The position numbers were made by a program, and so were the translations under genes. Below are positions 9,039 through 16,394 of a stretch of 64,000 bases of DNA, in pieces (position 1 is the stretch's first letter; the number at the start of each line of letters is the position of its first letter). This DNA comes from Corynebacterium pilosum DSM 20521 = CIP 103422 (GTDB taxonomy: Bacteria; Actinomycetota; Actinomycetes; Mycobacteriales; Mycobacteriaceae), in the NCBI RefSeq assembly GCF_000373805.1, contig NZ_KB892439.1, forward strand, positions 578 through 64,577, written 5' to 3'. The notes beneath the pieces are model-generated. The model was not told the DNA's origin. It saw nothing but the letters and a program-made list of their open reading frames with translations, and did no database searches.

Positions 9039-9208
9039 CCCACCCCACACTATTGCTAACGACGTTCATTACCAATCATTGACGGAACCCTCCCGCCCCC
9101 AAAAAGGGGGAGTCACCCCTCCCTGACGTGCAGTGATTCGACAGAAAACTCTTATTGAGATCAGGATTCATTAATCTACTTGTAAACCTACTGAAAGGAC
9201 TTTTCATT

Positions 9209-10171
9209 ATGAGACGGATTTCTCGCCGCTCACTGACCATCGCTACAGCAACGGCACTCACCTTCACCGGCATCACCGCCCCCACCACATTCGCGGCAGA
9301 CTTCGGCCCGAAATCGACACCAGACACCCAGAAGACCTGCGACGACAAGCTGCTGTTGGACTACGGCCACATCGACATTCAGATGCTTCTCGACGAGAAC
9401 AACGATGTCGACGTAAAAATCAAGGATGAAACGGCAATCCATGGCAGCCCTCTGGAGAATCGCGATCTGGACGATATCCTCGTCGGCATCTATGACAACG
9501 CCCTTTTTAAGCCTGTTTCCTACCTCAAAACCGAGCCGTACAAGTTCGTGGGCGATCAGGAATCTCCGTTCTACTACCTGCCGCTAGTACAAAAGCACGA
9601 CATCCTGTGGCCTGGCTACAACACGATGGGCGTTGATTATGACAAATTCGACGGCCCCATCGACCTTCATCTGAAGCCGAAGAACATCCCTGCAGGTGCG
9701 TCCTACGGTCTGTTCACGGACGGTGCTTGGGGTGCGCCCGGCGAAGTGCTGGTGGATTCAACCAAACAGGACTACACCATCAACACCACCTACGCTGCCC
9801 ACGTGCACTCGCATTGGGCGTTCTCTCACCCCGGTGTATATGAACTCGAGGTGTCTTACTCCGGCACGTTGAAGGACGGCACCAAAGTCTCGTCGGAAGG
9901 CGACACCCTGACCTTCCTCATTGGCGATGATGCCGTGAACACCTGCCTGAACCCGGCACTTCAAGAAGAACCGGACGCTCCCGAGCCGGACGCTCCGCAG
10001 CCTGACAAGGATGAAGACAGGGACGATCCGCAAAAGAACAACGCGGGCTCCAGCACCACAGCCATCGCCATTTCTGCGGTGGCCGCCGTGTTGCTCGCAT
10101 TGGCAGGTACCCTCGCCGCCCTCGGTGGACCATTGCGGGAGCTAGGGAAGCAGTTCAATCTGCCTTTCTAG
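9209..10171 (+). CDS. Divergent surface-anchored repeat protein, membrane anchored
   Basis: 320 residues with an ATG at 9209 behind GAAAGGA. The upstream part of the frame (from 9155) has no signal-peptide start and is left out. Signal peptide to about FAA, one surface-anchored repeat (ends around HVHSHWAFSHPGVYELEV), a Pro/Asp/Glu-rich linker with a single cysteine before it, then a C-terminal membrane helix (ATAIAISAVAAVLLALAGTLAAL-like). No LPxTG or LAxTG. It faces the ABC operon across a shared control region and carries the same domain, so co-regulation by metal is likely. Confidence 0.85.
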   Translation: MRRISRRSLTIATATALTFTGITAPTTFAADFGPKSTPDTQKTCDDKLLLDYGHIDIQMLLDENNDVDVKIKDETAIHGSPLENRDLDDILVGIYDNALFKPVSYLKTEPYKFVGDQESPFYYLPLVQKHDILWPGYNTMGVDYDKFDGPIDLHLKPKNIPAGASYGLFTDGAWGAPGEVLVDSTKQDYTINTTYAAHVHSHWAFSHPGVYELEVSYSGTLKDGTKVSSEGDTLTFLIGDDAVNTCLNPALQEEPDAPEPDAPQPDKDEDRDDPQKNNAGSSTTAIAISAVAAVLLALAGTLAALGGPLRELGKQFNLPF

Positions 10172-10180
10172 GATCCTGGA

Positions 10181-10210
10181 CGCTTGAACTTTCCCCTCCC
10201 AGTTCAAGCG
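10181..10210. terminator. Stem-loop after the surface-repeat gene
   Basis: A perfect 10-bp stem (CGCTTGAACT 10181-10190 with 10201-10210) and a pyrimidine loop lie 9 bases after the stop at 10171. There is no T tract, so it is a weak or factor-dependent terminator or an RNA-stabilising hairpin. Confidence 0.5.
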
Positions 10211-10262
10211 GCCACGGCCCACAGTTTCGGCACTGATAGGCATAAAGCTAAACTGTTTTCTT

Positions 10263-11378
10263 ATGTGTGCCAATCGACCGTCAACCGCGCCCGACTTCTT
10301 ACTGTCGCGCGCGCACGGTTCTGTACGCACCCAAGGCTGCCAACACGCATTCACCGTCACATGGGACGCCATCGAAGCCCTCAACAAGGGCGAAGTAGAG
10401 ATGGTCGTCGGCGCGCTTCCTTTCGACAAGGATGCGCCGGCGGCACTGACCGTCCCCGTGAACATCATTCGTGAATCCGGAACCCTCGAGCCGCACCCCT
10501 ACTACAGAGTTGGCGAGGGCTCGTCGTTAAGCGCAAGCGTGTATGGCTTTGACCCGGAGCCTTCCGAACATTTACGACGAGTGGAAGCCGCCGTGGAGAC
10601 GATCCGCAGCTCACTGCTGGAAAAGGTCGTTCTTGCCCGCGCAGTTGATATTGAATTCGATCCGCCGGTGGATCCGCGTTTGGTTGCCGCGCGCCTGATC
10701 GATCTGTCCTATACCCGCGATGGATTCATCGCTGATCTGACACCTTCCGGGAAGCGGGGCCACATGTTTGTCGGCTCCTCCCCCGAGGTCCTCGTGCGCC
10801 GTAAGGGCAATCGCGTGACCTCTTATCCGCTGGCGGGCTCCGCGCCGCGCAACTTCTACGACGCGGATGCCGACGCCGCCGCCGGCCAGGCCCTCGCCAA
10901 CTCGGCAAAGGACCACGAAGAGCACGCGTATGTCGTCGAGCACATACGACGAATCCTGGAACCGCTGTGCTCTGATCTGCAGATCGCTGAACGCCCCCAG
11001 TTGGACCGCACGAATGAGATGTGGCACTTGGCCACGCCGATTGAAGGTGTGCTGAAAGACCCTGCGCCGAACGCTTTGGAGTTGGCTAGCCTGCTCTACC
11101 CCACCCCAGCGGTGTGCGGAACCCCGAGTGACGCTGCTGAGGCGCTTATCGTCACGGCGGAGTCTGATCGTTCTTTCTATGCCGGTACGGTCGGCTGGTG
11201 CGATGCGTCCGGTGACGGCGAATATATGGTGGCGATCCGCTGCGCCGAAGTTAACGAGGCAGGCACGATGGCACGGGCGTGGGCCGGCGGTGGCCTGGTC
11301 GCGGATTCGGACCCAGAGACCGAACTCGAGGAAACCACGGCGAAGCTGCGCACCATCATGCGCTCGCTGGGGCTCTGA
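10263..11378 (+). CDS. Isochorismate synthase (chorismate-binding family)
   Basis: 371 residues. Converts chorismate to isochorismate for menaquinone or a catecholate siderophore. The chorismate-binding fold is clear: LLEKVVLARAVDIEF, GHMFVGSSPEVLVRRKG, SYPLAGSAPR, a KDHEEHAYVVEHI helix, LYPTPAVCGTPSDAA, and FYAGTVGWCD followed by GEYMVAIRCAE. The length fits isochorismate synthase rather than anthranilate or aminodeoxychorismate synthase, which are longer. ATG at 10263 has TAAACT eight bases upstream (leaderless). No other menaquinone or siderophore gene is in the window, so the pathway is not decided. Confidence 0.9.
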   Translation: MCANRPSTAPDFLLSRAHGSVRTQGCQHAFTVTWDAIEALNKGEVEMVVGALPFDKDAPAALTVPVNIIRESGTLEPHPYYRVGEGSSLSASVYGFDPEPSEHLRRVEAAVETIRSSLLEKVVLARAVDIEFDPPVDPRLVAARLIDLSYTRDGFIADLTPSGKRGHMFVGSSPEVLVRRKGNRVTSYPLAGSAPRNFYDADADAAAGQALANSAKDHEEHAYVVEHIRRILEPLCSDLQIAERPQLDRTNEMWHLATPIEGVLKDPAPNALELASLLYPTPAVCGTPSDAAEALIVTAESDRSFYAGTVGWCDASGDGEYMVAIRCAEVNEAGTMARAWAGGGLVADSDPETELEETTAKLRTIMRSLGL

Positions 11379-11488
11379 TTCAAGGTTGCACAGTCACGCC
11401 GCTAAGTTGTAGTGGCAAGTTCTGCGGGGGCTGGACGATTGTGTCAGGATGAGGGGTGCCGGTGAAACGTACTCGGGGGGGAAGGGTC

Positions 11489-12100
11489 ATGAAATTCAGA
11501 ATCGGTGCTGTTGTTGTAGCGCTGTCGTTGCTGCTGCCTTCATGTTCGGCGGGCAGTGACGCGGAGCCTGCCGCTGCCGTGACCGAGGTTGTTACTGAGG
11601 TCGTCGAGCCGGAGACCGAAGCTGAGACTGTCGATGCGTTTCATTTTGAATCCGTCACGTTGGAGCTTGGGTCATTCGATCCGTTCGAGGTCTATCCAGA
11701 CGTCTTCGACCCATGCCAGGAAATTTCTGACGAAGAATTCGCTGAGTTGGGCTATATGACCGACGGGGTGACGGTGCCGTATCACGAAGCAACACACTTA
11801 ACATGCATTTTGCATCCCATTGATGGAGGCTCACAAGGCGCAGTTTTCTTGTCTGGAAATATCGTTACTCGGGAGGATATTTTCGAGCAGACAGAAATCC
11901 TAAATGACCAGCATTCAAAGATATATCCTGACATGCTGTTTTACCAAGCGGACAAATCCCTTGGAAATAGCTGCAGCGCAGCCATTTCGACGGTTCGAGG
12001 CCACGTCATTGCTGGATCTGCGGACACTCTAAATAGCAAAGAAGTCCGAGCGCATTGTGAAATCGCCAAAACTGTTATCGAGAATCTACCAAGGAGTTAA
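11489..12100 (+). CDS. DUF3558-like lipoprotein, copy 1
   Basis: 203 residues with a lipoprotein signal ending LLPSC (Cys19-20 region), an acidic linker, then FDPCQEISDEEFAELG, the opening motif of DUF3558-like lipoproteins, and a second cysteine near NSCSAAIS. ATG at 11489 follows GGGGGAAGGG; the frame upstream (from 11456) is not needed. It is anchored outside the membrane. DUF3558-like proteins in actinobacteria are often next to type VII secretion-type genes, and here a PPE-like gene follows after two bases. Same length as copy 2, but the second half is largely different. Confidence 0.75.
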   Translation: MKFRIGAVVVALSLLLPSCSAGSDAEPAAAVTEVVTEVVEPETEAETVDAFHFESVTLELGSFDPFEVYPDVFDPCQEISDEEFAELGYMTDGVTVPYHEATHLTCILHPIDGGSQGAVFLSGNIVTREDIFEQTEILNDQHSKIYPDMLFYQADKSLGNSCSAAISTVRGHVIAGSADTLNSKEVRAHCEIAKTVIENLPRS

Positions 12101-12102
12101 TA

Positions 12103-12459
12103 ATGGCTTTCGGGGGACAAAATCTAAACATCATTCCACACGATGTGGCGGCAGCCATTTCGAAACTGGGTGTACCCGCCACAGAATTTAAAGCGCTCTC
12201 CAGCACTTTTATAGAACCGACAGGTAGTGTGTTTACCTCTGTGTCAGGGTTGAAGGAGATGGGCGAATCACACAGTGGCGTCATCGATGACAAAGGGACA
12301 CAGTCACGACGAGCATTCACCGACCGCTTCTCCAATAACGCAGCGCAGCTACGCCAAAAACCTCGTCGACGTCATCGAGGCAGGCACCCGGCCCATTTAG
12401 TTTCGACTGTAAGTTCTGCGAGGACCTTGCAACTGTGTCAGGATAATGGACGCCGGTGA
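12103..12459 (+). pseudogene. Truncated PPE-like gene, copy 1 (frameshift and duplication junction)
   Basis: The first 85 codons match the N-terminus of the 618-residue protein at 13099 (shared FTSVSGLKE-GESHSGVIDD and RFSN-AAQLRQ). At 12356-12360 there are five A where the intact copy has a shorter run (CGCCAAAAACCTC against CGCCAGAACCTC). This shifts the frame into Arg-rich nonsense to 12459. Even with the shift undone, the frame would stop at 12400, where homology ends and the second lipoprotein's leader begins. AAGGAG lies before the ATG, so a short peptide could still be made. It is best read as a relic of the tandem duplication. Confidence 0.8.
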
Positions 12460-12480
12460 AACATACTCGGGGGAAGGGTC

Positions 12481-13092
12481 ATGAAGCTTAGAATTGGTAC
12501 TGTTGTCGTTGCGCTGTCGTTGTTGCTGCCTGCTTGTTCGGTAGGTAGCGACGCGGAGCATGTCGCTGTCGAGACCGAGGTTGTCACCGAGGTAGTCGAG
12601 CCAGAGCCTGAAACTCAGACTGTCGATGCGTTTCATTTCGAATCCGGCACTTTGGAACTTGGGCCATTCGATCCGCTGGAGGTCTACCCGGACGTATTCG
12701 ACCCATGCCAAGAAATCTCTGATGAAGAATTCGCAAAAGCAGGACTTGAGACTGACGGGGTGACGATTCCGCAGGGTAATTATTCCGCACTTTACTGTGT
12801 GGGCACTCTTGAGCATGACCCAGCGAAATATGGAATCTTGATCGGAGGAAGCGCTACTGGCAAGACCACGATCGAATCACAGGCGACGGTAATTGACGAA
12901 AATGCCTCGTCAAAAATTCCTAACGTTTTCCTCTTTATAGAAGACGACTTCGGGAGTAACAACTGTAGCGCAGTTGTCTCTACTAACCGGGGAAATTTCA
13001 GTGTTCTTTTTTCGGATGGAGTTCAGAAATTGGAAAGCTTACAACACTGCAAAAATGCGATCCTAACACTGGAAAAACTGCAAGAGGGATAA
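12481..13092 (+). CDS. DUF3558-like lipoprotein, copy 2
   Basis: 203 residues, paralogue of the gene at 11489: lipobox LLPAC, the same acidic linker and FDPCQEISDEEFAKAG motif, then a mostly unrelated second half with a retained NNCSAVVSTNRG cysteine segment. GGGGGAAGGG precedes the ATG. It is six bases upstream of the intact PPE-like gene and presumably works with that protein. The second halves of the two lipoproteins share little beyond the cysteines and spacing. That contrasts with near identity in the first half and suggests selection for variability or recombination with a foreign copy. Confidence 0.75.
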   Translation: MKLRIGTVVVALSLLLPACSVGSDAEHVAVETEVVTEVVEPEPETQTVDAFHFESGTLELGPFDPLEVYPDVFDPCQEISDEEFAKAGLETDGVTIPQGNYSALYCVGTLEHDPAKYGILIGGSATGKTTIESQATVIDENASSKIPNVFLFIEDDFGSNNCSAVVSTNRGNFSVLFSDGVQKLESLQHCKNAILTLEKLQEG

Positions 13093-13098
13093 AACATA

Positions 13099-14955
13099 AT
13101 GACAATCGGGGGAAACAATTTACATATGACGCCGTCCGACCTCGCGGCGGCAATTTCAAAACTCGAGGTAGCGCCTACAACTTTCGCCGCCGCAGAAGGA
13201 AGCGCTACCCTTCCTCTCGGTGTTTTGTTCACTAGCGTCTCGGGGCTGAAAGAGATCGGTGACTCACACAGTGGGGTCATCAATGACAACGGTGCCGAGT
13301 CACAGCAAGCGTTTGCCAACCGCTTCTCCAATATTGCAGCACAACTACGCCAGAACCTCGTCGATGTCATCGACGCAGACACCAACATCAGCCAGCTGAT
13401 CGGGGCCGTCGGACTACGCTCCGACGGAGCAGAACTACTGACCAAGAACCACGTCGCCGATATCGTCGATACAGAAACCACACCATTTGCAATCACCCCA
13501 CCAGGTGTTGCCCATCCAGGCTCACTTCCAGCACTGGCAGCACAGTACAGCGCCACCAACTACGGCGTTCCGACATCGATGACAGGTCATTGGGACGCAT
13601 TGTCCGCAAAAGTCGCTAACGCAGCCGACTCACTCAACGGCGTGATCGCTGACTTAGATAGTTCCGCAGATACCCAAGCAATCGCGAATGCGATCACCAC
13701 GATTCGTACTCTGCAAAGCGCTGGGGCTGTGTTTGCTGCCAACACCACAACAATGGGTGCGACCACCACCAACCTCGGCACCGGCAGCCTTGCTTTAGGC
13801 CAACAAGTCATGGCTGCAGCCAAAGCCCACGCGATTCTATTAGCAACCCGCCCCGATGCCGCTGCAGCATTCGAGCAAGCCTACCTGGCGTCCTACCCGG
13901 CAACTGTTGCTGCAGCACTGCCACCTGCGATTCCACCCATTACCCAACTACTGCCCTCTGCACTTGATCCGTCTGGGCTGTCAGCAGGAGGTGTTGGTTC
14001 GATTGGTGAATCCGCAGGGGCCCGCCTCAACGCATGGCAGGACATGCCTCTGCCGTCAGTCGTTCAAGAAGCAATGGAACATATCGGTATGGCCGAACAG
14101 GCCCGGATGCGCAGCCCTCAGCAGTTAGCTGAAGAGTTTCAACGGGCGGGTATGGATGACCTCAATGCGCTTGTGGCAGGAGCAACCCCGACCTCAACTG
14201 CGTCTGTTGCGGCCCCGAGTATGCCACCCACGCTCAACTCGGGAGCACATTCTGGTCTCGGTGGACCAGGTGTCGCAACACCTGGTGCCCCACCGACGGG
14301 AACGGTTCCACAGATTAACCCAACAAGTGTGGGTGCAGCCGGTGTGCCAACAACTGCTGCTGGTGCTGCGTCACGGCCTGGCGGTGTAGGTACCGGCGGT
14401 GTGGGCCATGGCCTGGGTACCGCGGTGCCTGGCAGCATGGCAGGTGCTGGACGCGGGGTGGGAAACACAGGTGGTACAGCAGGTTTCGGTAGTCACGGTC
14501 GTGCCGGGGCGCCCGGCACGTCAGGAATCAGCGGCGGATACGGAACAGGCGGTCGCGGTCTGACAGGTTCCGGCAGCATGCCAGGTGCGCCAGGCCTGCC
14601 GGGTGCGTCGGGGATGTCTGGTTCGCAGGGCGCTCTCGGCGGGGCCGGCCCGCACGGTGCGGTAGGCAAACCAACACCTCACGCAGCCCCGGGTGCTGGC
14701 TACGCCGGTGCCGCAGGCCACGCTAGCTCTGCCGGTCATGGCGGCAATCAGAGCCGTGGTGGGGTGCCGATGGGCGGGATGATGGGTGCCGGCCGGGGCG
14801 GAAACCAGCATGGTGGTACATCGAATTCGGTACGCGGAATCAAAACAAGCGCGGTGGAACGCGAAGGCAACCTCAAAGCGCTCCTCGGTGAAGGCCCTGA
14901 GGTGATTCCGGGTGTCATCGGGGCGTGGGTCCGCGAACCACGCCCCGACCGCTAA
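13099..14955 (+). CDS. PPE-like / WXG-type protein with long Gly/Pro-rich tail (possible type VII secretion substrate)
   Basis: 618 residues, no signal peptide. Residues 1-300 are mainly Ala-rich helices (MTPSDLAAAISKLEV, SGLKEIGDSHSGVIND, AFANRFSNIAAQLRQNL), resembling the helical-hairpin N-domains of WXG/PPE-type proteins. About 385-590 are Gly/Ala/Pro-rich and low in complexity (GTGGVGHGLG-like). The last 40 residues form a conserved-looking end (LKALLGEGPEVIPGVIGAWV) of the kind seen in actinobacterial PPE-domain proteins. Family assignment is from pattern, not a clear catalytic motif. No secretion machinery gene is in the window. The pair with a lipoprotein and its duplication next door are the notable context. 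Confidence 0.6.
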   Translation: MTIGGNNLHMTPSDLAAAISKLEVAPTTFAAAEGSATLPLGVLFTSVSGLKEIGDSHSGVINDNGAESQQAFANRFSNIAAQLRQNLVDVIDADTNISQLIGAVGLRSDGAELLTKNHVADIVDTETTPFAITPPGVAHPGSLPALAAQYSATNYGVPTSMTGHWDALSAKVANAADSLNGVIADLDSSADTQAIANAITTIRTLQSAGAVFAANTTTMGATTTNLGTGSLALGQQVMAAAKAHAILLATRPDAAAAFEQAYLASYPATVAAALPPAIPPITQLLPSALDPSGLSAGGVGSIGESAGARLNAWQDMPLPSVVQEAMEHIGMAEQARMRSPQQLAEEFQRAGMDDLNALVAGATPTSTASVAAPSMPPTLNSGAHSGLGGPGVATPGAPPTGTVPQINPTSVGAAGVPTTAAGAASRPGGVGTGGVGHGLGTAVPGSMAGAGRGVGNTGGTAGFGSHGRAGAPGTSGISGGYGTGGRGLTGSGSMPGAPGLPGASGMSGSQGALGGAGPHGAVGKPTPHAAPGAGYAGAAGHASSAGHGGNQSRGGVPMGGMMGAGRGGNQHGGTSNSVRGIKTSAVEREGNLKALLGEGPEVIPGVIGAWVREPRPDR

Positions 14956-14996
14956 AGGCGCTGAGCACCCAGACCCCGATACCGCGGGCTGTACTC

Positions 14997-15788
14997 TTAG
15001 GCGCGCTCGACGGGGTTGCCCAAAATGCCCAGGCCTGGGATCTCTACCTCAATGTAGTCACCAGGCACCATGGCGGCGGTTCCTGCCGGGGAGCCGGTGC
15101 AGATCACATCACCAGGCAGCAAGGTCATCGACGCCGTGATGAACTCGATGATCTCCCCAAAGCTCATGATCATCTGCTCAGAGTTGGAGTCCTGCAAAGT
15201 CTTGCGCTCACCGTCATGGGTCAGGTGCGCCTTGATTGGCAGGTTGTCCAGCTCAAACTTGTCCAGGTCCGTCTCAATCCACGGGCCCAGCGGGCAGAAC
15301 GTATCGATGCCCTTCGCACGCGCCCACTGGTGATCAGCAAACTGCAGATCACGCGAAGACACATCGTTGACAATGGTCACGCCGCGGATCACGCTACGCC
15401 AGTCCTTCGCCTGCACATTCTTGCACGGCGTGCCAACGACCAGCGCCAACTCACCTTCAAACTCCACCTTCGTGGCAAAGTCCGGAATCTTAATTGCTGC
15501 CTCAGGGCCAACAACGGCTGTCGGGGGCTTCAAGAACAGGGTCGGCGGCAGGTGCTCAGCCGACTCCTTAAAGACCTCCAAAACGTGGTCCGCGTAGTTG
15601 CGGCCGATGGCCACAATCTTGCTGGGCAGCATCGGCGCCAACAAACGGACCTCGTCCAGGTTCCACTGCTTCCCCGTGTATTCAGGTTCAGTAAATGGTG
15701 TTCCTGCAATCTGCTTGGCGGTCGTCGCGTCATCATCGATAACCGCGAACGTCATTCCTTCTGGTGTGGCAATTCGTCCAAAACGCAT
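14997..15788 (-). CDS. Fumarylacetoacetate hydrolase family protein
   Basis: 263 residues. The FAH fold is recognisable from KIVAIGRNYADHV, PTLFLKPPTAVVGP, VEFEGELALVVG, VTIVNDVSSRDLQ and LLPGDVICTGSPAGT. The acidic residues of ExE and the later D are the metal ligands of the family. Members hydrolyse or decarboxylate acylpyruvates or open catechol-pathway products; the substrate cannot be told here. TAAGCT lies seven bases before ATG (leaderless). In other corynebacteria a gene of this family lies near gltX. Confidence 0.92.
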   Translation of the reverse strand: MRFGRIATPEGMTFAVIDDDATTAKQIAGTPFTEPEYTGKQWNLDEVRLLAPMLPSKIVAIGRNYADHVLEVFKESAEHLPPTLFLKPPTAVVGPEAAIKIPDFATKVEFEGELALVVGTPCKNVQAKDWRSVIRGVTIVNDVSSRDLQFADHQWARAKGIDTFCPLGPWIETDLDKFELDNLPIKAHLTHDGERKTLQDSNSEQMIMSFGEIIEFITASMTLLPGDVICTGSPAGTAAMVPGDYIEVEIPGLGILGNPVERA

Positions 15789-15809
15789 GTGCTGTAGCTT
15801 ACACCACCA

Positions 15810-16394
15810 CTACCGTTGCTCCTGATGGGCGGTGATCGCCAGGTACACCTCCGCGCACGCGATCGCATCGGTCAACGCATTGTGGTTCCGATAGGCCGGC
15901 AGCCCATAACGCTCACGCACCCGAGCCAGTCGCAGATCCTCGCCACGCGGATAGGCAGCCATGCGCTCCATGTGGCGGCGCTCCATCGCAAAAGTGTCCA
16001 CCACTTCGTCCTCATGAAACTTCCAGGCCGAACCATGCACGCGCTTATGCAGCTGCGAGAGAAAACCAGTCTCCATCTGCGCGAAGTGCGCCAACAGCCG
16101 CCTGCCTTCCAGTGCTTCCTGCACCGCCGCGAGCACCTCCTCGGCGGGGCGTCCGTCACGGGCAACATCATCGTCGGTCACGCCGTGCACTGTGGCCGAG
16201 TCCCCCACCACCGCACCTTCTACGACGAGGTACCCAGCCTTCCCCAGCTCAATCACACGATCAGTCACCGGCACCCACCCCACCGACACCAGCTGGTCGC
16301 GGCCTGGTTTCAACCCCGTGGTTTCCACATCGATAGCGAGGAAGTGATCGTCGATAAGCGTGCGCTTGGCCCCACGCTGAAACAGGCCGAACAT
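15810..16394 (-). CDS. DEDDh 3'-5' exonuclease (DnaQ-like)
   Basis: 194 residues. Exo I LAIDVETTGLKP, Exo II around LLAHFAQMETGFL, and Exo III HNALTDAIACAE give the DEDDh ligand set for two metal ions. It is a stand-alone exonuclease, probably for repair, RNA or signalling-nucleotide clean-up, not obviously the replicative epsilon subunit. Its ATG overlaps the stop of the CNB-CBS-nucleotidyltransferase gene (TGATG). This coupling is common for DUF294-type proteins and suggests a joint role. The dispersed 12-base word lies at 16348-16359 in the LIDDH codons. Confidence 0.9.
   Translation of the reverse strand: MFGLFQRGAKRTLIDDHFLAIDVETTGLKPGRDQLVSVGWVPVTDRVIELGKAGYLVVEGAVVGDSATVHGVTDDDVARDGRPAEEVLAAVQEALEGRRLLAHFAQMETGFLSQLHKRVHGSAWKFHEDEVVDTFAMERRHMERMAAYPRGEDLRLARVRERYGLPAYRNHNALTDAIACAEVYLAITAHQEQR

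Larger units (their letters stand above)
11417..13365 (+). repeat. Tandem duplication, unit about 994 bases (lipoprotein + PPE-like gene start)
   Basis: The 5' region, lipoprotein gene and start of the next gene at 11417-12410 recur at 12411-13365. Matching landmarks are AAGTTCTGCG at 11417 and 12411, the lipoprotein ATG at 11489 and 12481, and the PPE-like ATG at 12103 and 13099. The flanks and first 95 lipoprotein codons are nearly identical. The block from about 11785 to 12235 is strongly diverged from its counterpart and looks more A+T-rich; similarity returns at TSVSGLKE. Confidence 0.85.

Noticed and set aside
12397..12816. 139-codon open frame on the minus strand across lipoprotein copy 2
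   Set aside because: It is antisense to a gene with a clear lipobox and Shine-Dalgarno sequence, and its residues have no recognisable pattern.
14220..14800. Possible CRISPR or tandem DNA repeats in the Gly-rich region
   Set aside because: No fixed-length direct repeats with spacers; it is degenerate Gly/Ala/Pro coding sequence.
13587..14811. Minus-strand frames opposite the PPE-like gene
   Set aside because: They arise from low-complexity Gly/Ala coding on the other strand.
14925..15797. 290-codon plus-strand frame opposite the FAH gene
   Set aside because: His/Arg/Gln-rich shadow of a well-defined FAH-family gene.
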